64,000 nt of DNA. Origin: Parelaphostrongylus tenuis (taxonomy: Eukaryota > Nematoda > Chromadorea > Rhabditida > Metastrongylidae). Shown here in pieces: positions 54,618 through 64,000 of this stretch. Position 1 is the first letter of the stretch, and every line of letters begins with the position of its first letter. The position numbers and the translations under genes were made by a program. The stretch covers positions 1 through 64,000 of the forward strand of contig JAHQIW010006092.1 of NCBI GenBank assembly GCA_019055375.1, written 5' to 3'. The notes under the pieces are model-generated. The model was not told the DNA's origin. It made no database searches and saw only the letters and a list, made by a program, of their open reading frames with translations.

Positions 54618-56900
54618 TTATTTCACAAATTTCTGAGTAGCATTATAACATTCTAAACAAAAATGGCTTTTACATTGACTGCACCGAATACGTGATTTTC
54701 CAGCATGATCTAAATCATGGCTGTAACCTAAATTCTTATACACCGCGTTTCTATAGCACTTGATGCAGCGTCTACGCTTTCCGCGAGACGTCTTTTCGAG
54801 GACGTGGCCAGATCTAGGGGTAGGAGGACTAGCTCATTCCAAATAGCTGACATAGATAGCCGCCTTGAACATGTTGAATTGGATATTTTATACGTAGGTG
54901 CGGCACAGTATCCATGAATTCTTGTGGAGTATGTGCGTGATAAAGTGAAGTTGTAGACATACATACTTAAAGTACGAAATTACAAATTACGAAGCTATGA
55001 ACAAGCGAAATACTCTCACCATTCATTAGTCCTCCTGAGGAATAGTGATATGGCAGTTATCTGGTCAATTTGGGCCACCAGCAACTTTCTGCTATTGTAC
55101 ATCTCGACGACTTCAAGACTCATCAGTGACCCCCGCCCCACATTCAGCCCTGCATTGAAGCAAGGAGGGTGGCGTATGTGATGATGGCACAGTGTACTAT
55201 GACACTGTACCATCACCACGTCTCAGTCGATAGATTTTTGCTGTTAGATCAAAAACTATATCAAAAGATCGACTGTTTTTAAAACCCCCAAAAAAAACAT
55301 TGAATATAATTCCAAAAAAGAATGATTTAAGCTCCAAAAAGGGGTTGGTACGCCCAGGGTCATACACCGGTGTTTCGGAGGTTCGTCCTCCTCATCAGTG
55401 ACCCCCGCCCCACATTCAGCCCTGCATTGAAGCAAAGCAAAGCTAACAGCAAAAATCTATCGACTGAGACGTGGTGATGGTACAGTTGTCATAGTACACT
55501 GTGCCATCATCACTTACGCCACCGTCTTTGCTTCAATGCAGGGCTGAATGTGGGGCGGGGGTCACTGATGAGGAGGACGAACCTCCGAAACACCGGTGTA
55601 TGACCCTGGGCTTACCAACCCCTTTTTTGAGCTTAAATCATTCTTTTTTTGGAATTATATTGAATGTTTTTTAGGGGTTTCAAAAACAGTCCGATCTTTT
55701 GATATAGTTTTTGATCTAACAGCAAAAATCTATCGACTGAGAGGTGGTGATGGTACAGTGTCATAGTACACTGTGCCATCATCACATACGCCACCCTCCT
55801 TGCTTCAATGCAGGGCTGAATGTGGGGCGGGGGTCACTGATGAGGAGGACGAACCTCCGAAACACCGGTGTATGACCCTGGGCTTACCAACCCCTTTTTT
55901 GAGCTTAAATCATTCTTTTTTTGGAATTATATTGAATGTTTTTGGGGGTTTCAAAACAGTCCGATCTTTTGACTTCAAGACTGTTCGCGCAGGGATTTTT
56001 TTGGCAGTGCCGCGAGCTGTTGAAAGCGCTGTGACGTCTCTTCTGTCCTTGAATCGCAGAACCATGACGCCATTTTGATTCTACATGGCTTTCCACTCGT
56101 CCCTGCGTTGTCTTCCTTCAATAACCTCCTTAGGCAAGCCTTTCCTGCTCTTTCTGTATGTTCCGGTGAAGTATGTATCGCTTTGCAACAGCCTCTCAGC
56201 AAGGGCGACGGTGGAGTACCAGTTGTAGGTAAAGAGGTGTCTTCATTAAATCAAAAGATCCTCCATTACATCCTTCACGACAAAATTTGCAAATAGGTCG
56301 CTCGGTGTCGGGTCTGTGCCAGCACCTATGTACACCATCGTTTTGTGGTGTATCCGCCTTACTATAAAGTTGGAATAGCTTTGATTCAAATCTGTTTCTT
56401 TTGCAAGGCGCATACAAGCGGAATTTAATTTGTCCTCTGAATAGCACCCTCGACTCATCGATACACACATCTTTCCATGACTTGAACCGGTCCTTACAAT
56501 TTTTATTGACAAGTTCCAGCATTGGTCTTATTTGTATATCTTGTCATTCACATTGTAACCCATATTGTCGCTTAGGTGCAAGTGGGTCATGATCTCGAAG
56601 AAGCGATCCGTCGACATAAGATGCGACGCTGTGGAGGCTCCCGAAAGATGCGGGCTGCTGCTCCACTAATCCTAGAGCCTTGGCAATCGCACAATGGTTT
56701 GAGGCACAAGCCCGAGAATATCATCCGTTCCTCAATCGTTGTGTCTTTCCATCCTTCCTTTTCTCCGATGACCATATATTTGGTCTGCTTAACAATCAAC
56801 TTCCAAACGCTCATCATAAACAGTTCATAAAACCGATCAAAAAGTTTTCTCGCGGGCGAGACTACGTTCCATGACCAGCCAGTGGCTGTTCTTGCATTAG
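54618..56900 (-). pseudogene. piggyBac-type transposase, broken and split by an insertion
   Basis: Reading down the minus strand: N-terminal block FYELFMMSVWKLIVKQTKYM and GWKDTTIEE (about 56880-56735); RFFEIMTHLHLSDNMGYNV (about 56610-56550); first catalytic block CIDESRVLFRGQIKFRLY (about 56465-56410); FANFVVKDVMEDLL; FTYNWYSTVALAERLL, where TDNW is expected (second Asp lost); GTYRKSRKGLPKEVIEGRQR; KDRRDVTALSTARGT; then, past an insertion, VVEMYN and IDQITAISLFLRRTNEW, where the third Asp also appears lost. The Cys-rich end is CIKCYRN...CSQCKSHFCLEC, stop at 54618. Several stops and frameshifts make it inactive. TTAA-flanked ends were not found. Confidence 0.85.
55109..55982. mobile_element. 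Insertion inside piggyBac, made of three 273-bp units
   Basis: Flanked by the 12-bp direct repeat GACTTCAAGACT (55109-55120 and 55971-55982). The interior holds one unit on the minus strand (about 55118-55435) and two on the plus strand (from about 55444 and 55717, period 273 bp). Each unit carries a hairpin (GGTACAGTGT...ACACTGTGCC), the phrase GAGGAGGACGAACCTCC and a T-rich end. Units are nearly identical, so the insertion is recent. No coding capacity was seen. Confidence 0.8.
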
Positions 56901-56947
56901 ACGGTATATTTGGACAACTGATGTGCTTGATCTACCCAGCTGATGTT

Positions 56948-57160
56948 CTAAATGTAACTGCTACTGATAACCTTTACTCGAACATTTATTAGGCGAACTT
57001 CCGTGCAACACTTCTGATTATCGGCATTACAATAGTCTGCTATGAATTCTCTACATATAGGATATCTTGCATAGAACGTATAACAACTTCCACAGCAATG
57101 TACCAGATATTTTGGCAAACAATCAAATATACAAAAGAAATATGTATATATATTTCTCAT
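56948..57160 (-). other. Cys-rich open frame, 70 codons
   Basis: MRNIYTYFFCIFDCLPKYLV, then CCGSCYTFYARYPICREF and CNADNQKCCTEVR. Nine or so Cys are spaced like a small disulphide protein, but spacing fits no domain I can name. It sits just upstream of the piggyBac remnant, so it may be element sequence or chance. Confidence 0.2.
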
Positions 57161-57439
57161 GCAGCTAGTCCGACATCCGACTCATGTGTTGATGAACTTG
57201 ATAAACTACCTGCATGGTCTTGTTGAGGTAAATCATGGAAATGTGAACTGGACGAGGCACAAAAAATTGCCTTAAGAGAAATCTAATGGATCGAAATACG
57301 CAGGGTACAGGAATTAGCGCTCTTAGTGTCATGACTCACGACTTGTTCTTAGGCGCATTAGAAGTTGTATGTTCATTCATTCATTTCCTTTTCATTCATT
57401 CGAAATTCGTTTGCGGTTTTGCATAAAGATGAGTTGTTG

Positions 57440-57790
57440 TTGATGTAGTTAATAAGATACGAATATGACCAAAATATGAATGAATATATATAGGATAACA
57501 TATCAATGTCCAGTAACAGTTCGAAAGGTCATCTTATACTAGGTATCAACCTTTTCACTCAAGATTCGAAGCTTTAGGAGGAACTATTGTTAATGTTCTT
57601 ATTACAGAAAGTTTCATGGATGTCTCTTCTTCCATATTTGATCATTTAGTGCAAACGAAATTTACTTAAGTAACCATAAATATCCTTACTTCATCAGAAA
57701 ACTACCACAACATCATTGCGCGATCAGGCGCGGCGCGATGAGCAGGATTTCAACGTCGTTGCCAACGTATTAAGGAGATCGCAAAGAAGC
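57440..57790 (+). repeat. GC-cored dispersed repeat, partial copy
   Basis: The middle words (ATGAATGAATATATATAGGATAA, GTCCAGTAACAGTTC) match 45710-45780. The end has GATCAGGCGCGGCGCGATGAG and CGTTGCCAACGT (57722-57773). The box is missing. Confidence 0.45.
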
Positions 57791-58883
57791 TAACCTTCCA
57801 CTGGACCTCAAAGACCGGCCTGTCTCTGTAAAACCTGGTGAGGTTTTAAGCGTTATACGGCATATAGCTAGTTACTTCAATAGAATTTAATGATTTGATG
57901 TGATAGAGAGGAACACTCCACAACTATTAGCTGAGTACACATTTGGATGCAAAACATTTATGGATGACAAATGCGGAACAATAGAACGAATGAAAGCGGC
58001 ATCAGGATATAAGGAATATGCGAAGAAGGGTCATATAAGTGAGAGATGAACGTAAGGTTTCTAGTAAGGGCCAATAGGAAGGTGAGTGATTGTATTAGAG
58101 ATCCTGCTCACCACGAACACATTGCTGACTCCATCTCGCTGGCGACAACTAATTTCCCATCTATACAGGTTGGGAAGTAGGTATCAAACTCGTGTGGGTC
58201 ACACTCACTCTCTTAAATATACATGGGAATGCTCAAGTACGAATATTGCAGGAATCTAGAAAGAAGCGAGTTGATCAGCATTTAATGACGTTTAATACGG
58301 AGACCAAAATTTTCAAATAGCAACTAATCATAAACGCAAGATTCGTAATGGTGGATGCGAGAAAATGAGCAATTCAGATGTAAAAAGTGCAGGGATCCGC
58401 ACAGTGCATGTAAAGGCAGATTACGTAAAGTAGAGAAATTAGAGCCAACACAGTAGAGATTGACACACCTCAGTGATTTGCTTACTGAGCTATAATTCAC
58501 GGAACACAGATCTGTTTCTGAGGATGGATCTGAACCGCGTGTCGGCTTATCGTGAAGGGAGTTGTTCAGGGCTTGCAAATTGTGGTACGTAATGGCGGTT
58601 TGTTGCTTCAACAAAGTCTTAAAAGTTCATCAAGATTTTTACAATTTCTCGTGACAACATAGACGGCAGGCGGTACGACGAAAGACTACGCCGGATCTCA
58701 GAGCAAGCACATAGTAGCACATAAATATATGATACATAAATCAATGTAGAAAATAATGACAAATCAACTTTTTTTGAAAATTTTATTGGGTTATCCCATA
58801 ATTTCCTTTGCACTAATGCTTCATTCAATTTTTTTTATTTCAAACTGAGTTATTACCATAAGGTTATGGTATACTGGAGAATA
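57791..58883. other. No gene recognised
   Basis: AT-rich. The minus-strand frame at 58324-58614 is open for 96 codons but shows no recognisable feature. Confidence 0.3.
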
Positions 58884-59948
58884 GGTTCTTTTCGATTACA
58901 GAGGGACAAATGAATATTCGACCTCATTCGCTGGGCAAAATTTTTTCATAGAAGTGTCACCAATTGTTTGAAAGCTTGAATCTCTGACTGGAGCCATACG
59001 CAACCAGTTTTTGAAAAACCCTTTTACAGTGCTGTGGAATTCAAAACAATCATGTTTCACACGCGTGTATTTTTCGTCTGATAGAGTCTTTCTTTGGACA
59101 TTTACTGATCGTTTGATAGCGTAATATTTGCTGATTCCAACGCTTCGCTTATATCCGGACGTTTCTCTGGAACGCAGCAAGGAGAACATGACTGGCTCAC
59201 AAGCGCGATCAAGGTGGCCTTTAGCCAATTCACGGGCCGCTGGGTGAGGCGGCACTGGAGGTTGCGCAAAAGTCTATCAATTTTCGACTGAGCTTATGCT
59301 AGCGCAATCTCTATCATTCAGTTAGGAATTCTCCCTCCGCTTCAAAGGGAAACTCCAGATAAAACATACGATTCTGCTACAAAAAGACTTCAAATATTTT
59401 CATTCTGCCATGAATACAGATAAATCAGTCATCATTATTTCCACTTTGATGGAATTTAGGAGCCGAGAACGTTCTAATTGCCTCCAAAAGTTACTCGAAG
59501 ATATTTCGATACCACGAGATTTTTGCTGTAGGTTCATAAGCTCAAAAATTGATCGATTATTGCGTCAGCAGACCTTGCTGCCTCAACCACCAGTCCATGA
59601 ATTTGGCCAAAGACCACCTTGCTTGCGCATGTGGATCAATCTTATTTCGTCTGCTGCGTTGCAGAGCAACGGTTTTTCCAGGATATAAGCACATCGTTGG
59701 AATTAGCAAACATTACGCTAGCAAGTGATTACTAATATTCCAAAGAAGAGCTCAGTCCGGTGATAAATATGCGACACTAGACATTTTCTTCTTTAACAAC
59801 GTCAAAAAAGGCTTCTGCGAAAATAGGTCATGTGAAGCCGTAGCCAGAGAATTAAGCTTCAGAATGACTACTAACATTCCTATGAAAAGTTCTTGTACAG
59901 CAGATGGGGTCGAATATTCACTTGACTCTTTCATGACGAAGAAGAACC
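58884..59948. mobile_element. Long-TIR MITE, ~1.06 kb copy
   Basis: Ends GGTTCTTTTC (58884) and GAAGAAGAACC (59948). Left arm words CTCATTCGCTGGGCAAAAT and TGAATCTCTGACTGGAGCC, right arm GCCGTAGCCAGAGAATTAAGC. The interior carries about 300 bp not seen in other copies (59300-59650). A mariner remnant starts immediately after its right end. Confidence 0.7.
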
Positions 59949-59949
59949 G

Positions 59950-60720
59950 AGAATGTTTTAGTAGCTTCAGCCAGAGATTTGAATACGGTCCTAATGCCAG
60001 CGCTCGCGAACTAAATAAAATGCCTAGTGGTTACCTCATGCATGCGTTGACCGGTCACGGTCGCGCTAGGCATGTGACCATCTGTGAAAGTATTCTGTTG
60101 AGATCGCACAGGCACAATTTCTTCAAGTCGATTAGCACTGTGGATGAGTTTTGGGTTTACTACAAGTACAACACGTATCACGCCTACTGTATCTCACGAC
60201 GGAGACCCGTCTGCTCAACCAAAGCCCATGTCCCGTGATCGAAAGATGATGCTTTCTGGAATCGTCGAGGCATGTTATTTTGACTGCTCGACAACAAGGA
60301 GACGCCTACGGGAACAACTTCGAAAATTGGTCGCAGAAGTGCAAGAGAAGCGTTCGAAATGACTGAGTGTTGCCCTTTTCCTAGGAAATACTAGACCTCA
60401 CATTCCAAAGTCGACTCGCCACATTTTGAATTACCTGGGCCGAACCACGGCACCACATCCGCCGTATAGTCCTGATATTGCTTCAACAAAGTATTATCTC
60501 TTCCGTGCCTTGAAACAGCATCTACAGGAAAAAAAACTTGAAGACTACTAAGAGAACAGAAGTGACCTCACCGTCTTCATTGATCGCCAGTCTCATTCTT
60601 CTTGAGAGGAAGGCATCTAATCTTCCCCCAGCAAGTGGTTGCATAACATACATCATGATAGTGATTATATTGCGCACTGATTGATTTGTTCAAATAAATA
60701 ACAACTACATTGACAAAAGG
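59950..60720 (+). pseudogene. Mariner (D34D) transposase remnant
   Basis: In order: MPSGYLMHAL and RARHVTICESILLRSHRHNF (60020-60125), first catalytic block TVDEFWVYYKYNTYHAY with Asp kept, SAQPKPMSRDRKMMLSG (60200-60255), LAEVQEKRSK-like stretch, then after a stop GNTRPHIPKSTRHILNYL and PHPPYSPDIASTKYYLFRAL, QEKKLEDY. The second Asp is Gly (GNTRPH) and the third is Lys (STKYYLF), 34 residues apart, which is the D34D spacing of mariner. Not functional. The N-terminal HTH and the terminal repeats are missing. Confidence 0.8.
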
Positions 60721-61170
60721 GTCGAAATACGTAAGAGTTAATGAGACAATTGATCGTGATAGGTAGAAAGGGCGTTCTAGTGCCTGCAGTATGTTACAGA
60801 GAACATGATTTCGAAAGCCGTTGAAAAAAATCGCCCAAATAATTCCGTTAGCAACACTTTAGCTACGATTTTTTGCCTATATTACTATCTCATCTAACGC
60901 TGGTCTCTGTTAGAACTCGAAAATCGCACTACGTTTGATTGAAATACGTTGCATAAAGGTGAAACCAGAAGAGCTAGCTACGCCAATTCACTGACATGGC
61001 CCTTATTACCTGCGCAAAGATCTCGCCATGAAACGTCGATAACCAGGCTTCATTTTATACTTAAACACTGTTCATATCGCCATCTCACAAAAGCTTCTAT
61101 CATTTCGACTGCCTACCATTTTCTTTCAAAAACGTAGTCGCAGAATTTCATTTCTCATATGAAATGTTGT
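60721..61170. other. No gene recognised
   Basis: No recognisable feature between the mariner remnant and the LINE region. Confidence 0.3.
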
Positions 61171-61174
61171 TGTC

Positions 61175-61425
61175 CTAGAGGAAATTGGAGCACAAAGCAG
61201 GAAACTGTTTTTGCCGCAACCCTGCACTTAACTTTGCTTCAAACGCCTGACTTAGGTGAGCTCGCATGAGAAAACGTTCGTTGAGCGTGAACATCGTTAC
61301 GAGCTGGCCATACTTGGATGGGCCGTCTTCAAGGATAGTGCTAGCCTCAGCATAGTTTTCATTCACTTCTCTCTCGCGCAATTGTCGTCCACGATGGTGG
61401 TCTGCTTTCAGACATGGTGACATGC
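61175..61425 (-). other. Open frame trailing the LINE
   Basis: It continues the LINE strand: SPCLKADHHRGRQLREREVN, then EDGPSKYGQLVTMFTLNERF. Charged and coding-like. It could be the decayed C-terminus or 3' region of the RTE element or unrelated host sequence. Confidence 0.25.
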
Positions 61426-61429
61426 GCGA

Positions 61430-63540
61430 GGCCCATTCCGTAATTCGAAACTCTTTGTCATCTGGGAAGTAGATGACTGCTGTTAGTCACAAACCCATCC
61501 GCTCGACTTTTGGGTGGCCTTTCAAGAGATAACTTATATTCTCGTGGAGTCCACGCCACTGTTCTTTTTGTCCAACTGTCATTCGATCTGCTTGTTATGT
61601 GAGTGTGCTTCGCCATCGATGCATCTATTTCTAGATCATGAGTATGGGATAGTTTTCGAAGATCCAAGATGCGCAAGCCGGCAATACGTTGTGAGCGCCG
61701 TCTGAATTTCGGACTTCGCTCAAGCGTTTTGCCGGTTATACATGGATTTTACGACGTGGTTGTATTATCAGTGCACGTCTCTTTGCATAACAGAGCACTG
61801 ATGCTGGATAAAACAGGTAAACACGAAGTTTGGGGTCCGTTGTCCGGTCGGTGGCCTCTTTCAGAGGCCCAAATGCGGCCCATACCGCTCTCTTTCTTCT
61901 GCCTAATCTCCCCCCTGTTGTTTTCCATATCATTGAACGTACAAGATGCAACACTTACGATGTAGTCACCTTAATCAGAGCGTCATCCAAGTAAACTCAC
62001 TCATTTTCGCATCAAAGATTCTTCATGACCTGTGTCTTCGTTCTGTTTACTCGTAGACCAATCTTTTTTTCCGCTTCTTTAAGTCCATTGAGCATCGTCT
62101 CTGCATCACTGGTACTTTTCGAGAAGATGAAGACGTCATCCGTGAAACGAAGGTTTCTTAGGAATTTTCCATCAGTGAGCTTTAAATGACTTCGCTCAAG
62201 CGTTCTGCCGGTGATACATAGATTCCATGACGTGGTTGTCCCAATCGAGCGACTAAATCAACCATTATAGTGCAGCATTGAGCGACTTTGGCGATATAGT
62301 GTTGCCCTGTCGAACCCTTCTTCCTCCGGGTAAATGAGAGGTCGATCGAAAAGCCTTAATTTTGTGCTGTATTTCGATCGCAGTCCGCCGATGTTTGTAT
62401 ATAAGACGGATCTATACCATAGTCGACAAGCGCTAACAGGATCATTTCGACGCTATCAAAGAGTTTCTGATAGTCAATGAAGACTAAAATAAGAGGCATA
62501 CGGTATTTCTAGCAGAGTTCATTTACCCGTGACAAGGTTTGGATGTGGTCTATGCAGCTGAATCTCTTTCGGAGTCTCGCTTGCTTAAGTGATTGTGGCA
62601 AGAGGACGATCTTCGTGAAAAGCTTGTAAGCGACTCTTGATAAGCATATTGGACGGTAGCTTCGAACATCTCTTCTGTCACCTTCCTTGCCACAAATCTC
62701 GGATTTTTCTTTCTCAAGGTGTGATGTCACATATATTTCGAGAACTACATTCGATTGTTGTCACCAGCTTTGAGGAAGTCGGCAGTGATATTATCAGGCC
62801 CTGGAGCTATACCTCTTTTCATGCTCTCAGTCATAATCCGAACCTCAGTGACTAGGCTCACGAGTGGTTTTTCGCCAGGGGGGATTCTGAGGCCCGCGAC
62901 AGTGACTTGGAGCAAGAAGGTTGGTGCAGAACTTCCATTTCTTAATTCCATATCATGCAGGATGTAGTAATGACTCCACCATCATTTATCAAGGCGGATG
63001 GCGGAACACCATAGCTGCAAAGGGCTCGGCGGCATTTCTTCGAACTAGATCTTTTTCCAGCTGCTTCTAATAATTTCTTTTCCTATACCAATCTAAATTC
63101 TCGTGCAAGCATCTTCTTCAGCTGGCATTCATTATCAGCCTAGTTAGGTGTGTTGCAGAAGAATCAAGCTCTAGTTCTTTTTTCTTTTATAACATCTAAT
63201 TGTTGATAGTGGAGATGCAATCCGCCTTTTTTGGTATGGGGAACAGATGCTAGTTAACCACAGGTTTTAAGTGCATCGAAAAGCATCTCTCAGTCTTTGG
63301 CCTGGTCTTCCTTTATCTGCCAGTTGTATGAGAAGGGACCTCTATTGAAAACATCTCCGTCGAACACGACTTGTCTCGCTTCTCTTGGATGAGGGCAGCA
63401 CTTTCTGTTCCAGAAGTGCTGACTATATGACTGCGAGAGAATGTTGGGGGTGAGGTGCGACTCCTCGCGTGCTGAACAAGCCTCACAGCCACTCGGCCAT
63501 GGCGTCTTTTCTGTGTATCCATCCAAGTTATGGTTCATTC
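61430..63540 (-). mobile_element. RTE-type non-LTR retrotransposon, decayed
   Basis: Minus strand, in order: linker with HARSRTSPPTFSRSHI (about 63480), GIAPGPDNITADFLKAG of reverse transcriptase (about 62820-62760), DRRDVRSYRPICLSRVAYKL (about 62690-62615), FSCIDHIQTLSRVNELC (about 62570-62515), LILVFIDYQKLFDSVEMILL (the YxKAFDS motif, about 62490-62435), the SLDWD block, then RAVWAAFGPLKEATDRTTDP (about 61900-61835), RRSQRIAGLR and WTPREYKLSLERPPKSRADG (about 61545-61480). The FADD catalytic box is not readable. The apurinic endonuclease domain is missing, as expected of a 5'-truncated LINE. Many stops. Confidence 0.85.
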
Positions 63541-63894
63541 TTCTATCGAACTCTTCAAGAAGAACTGTCGCCGTATGTGATAGAAATGGATGATGAATGG
63601 ATAGTTGTTCAGATTGAGCATATGGGCATCCACTTCTCTGGAGGCTTTTTTTTTCTGGCTTAACCCATCATTACAATTTGCTACGCGGATCGCAGGACTA
63701 CCTGCATTCGATTCGCTCCATCGCAGTAACCTTCCACAAAGACAATTGCTTGATTACTTCACGTGCTATTTCGATTGCTGCTTAAGGAATTCATCTGCTT
63801 CATAAATTTTGTAGACTACTGGTCGAGACAATTCTCGTTCTGATCCCAAAGATAGTCGAGTAGGGGCATTCTTCATGACGATTGTTAACTTGTT

Positions 63895-63965
63895 TCAAAA
63901 GCGTGACGAAGGACGGGATCGAACCTGCGTGTTGCTTTTCACTGCATCACTAACCGTCCCGGGGC
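63895..63965 (-). repeat. tRNA-like fragment (SINE head?)
   Basis: The minus strand holds GGGACGGTTAGTGATGCAGT, then B-box GGTTCGATCCC and CCGTCCT, which can pair with GGGACGG. It has no complete T or anticodon arm, so it is not a tRNA gene. Probably the head of another tRNA-derived SINE, cut by the window end. Confidence 0.45.
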
Positions 63966-64000
63966 AGAGCTACCGTGTACGTCATGACGTCACCTGACCA

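Noticed and set aside
55773..56078. Plus-strand ORF of 101 codons
   Set aside because: Runs from the 273-bp repeat unit into the reverse strand of the piggyBac gene; antisense artefact.
63895..63965. tRNA gene near the window end
   Set aside because: The acceptor-like stem overlaps the T-loop region and the T stem cannot pair.

Overview
The window looks like nuclear DNA of a parasitic nematode, probably a strongylid (hookworm-like). The grounds are nematode-style splice sites, large repeat-filled introns, a nematode TWK-type potassium channel, and RTE, mariner, piggyBac and Penelope-like debris with tRNA-derived SINEs. There are no bacterial operons, CRISPR arrays or rRNA genes. The species is inferred, not proven.

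The one well-supported host gene is a two-pore-domain (K2P/TWK) potassium channel on the minus strand, reading from about 41622 down to about 8110, and perhaps to 7311. I reconstructed it exon by exon from splice signals. Twelve exons join with matching codon phases at every junction. They encode, in order, a cytoplasmic N-terminus, TM1, an extracellular cap, pore 1 with GYGHLIP, TM2, TM3, pore 2 with [11 protein letters not shown]4 and the start of the C-tail. The total is about 420 codons before the tail exon. The tail (8110-8545) is open in two different frames, so either a short intron or a frameshift lies there. Introns range from 88 bp to about 5.8 kb and hold almost all of the transposon debris between 8 and 41 kb.

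Layout. 1-7.3 kb: repeats, a hammerhead-ribozyme-like element at 2343-2390 and a 400-bp foldback MITE at 4246-4650. 7.3-41.6 kb: the channel gene, whose introns carry two SINE families, several copies of a long-TIR MITE (one split by a SINE with a target-site duplication), a dead mariner (22801-24120) and hammerhead-like repeats near 32 and 35 kb. 41.6-49 kb: upstream DNA with a 350-bp-period repeat block, a disrupted conserved coding sequence (47293-47788) and possible small secreted-protein ORFs. 49-52 kb: a Penelope-like element remnant (GIY-YIG endonuclease) followed by hammerhead-like repeats. 53-57 kb: a piggyBac transposase pseudogene split by an 860-bp insertion made of three 273-bp units and flanked by a 12-bp direct repeat. 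57-60.7 kb: another long-TIR MITE abutting a second dead mariner. 61.4-63.5 kb: a decayed RTE-type LINE on the minus strand.

Apart from the channel, nearly every recognisable coding stretch is a broken transposon gene. I read the sequence by eye and could not translate all frames exhaustively, so short host exons may have been missed.
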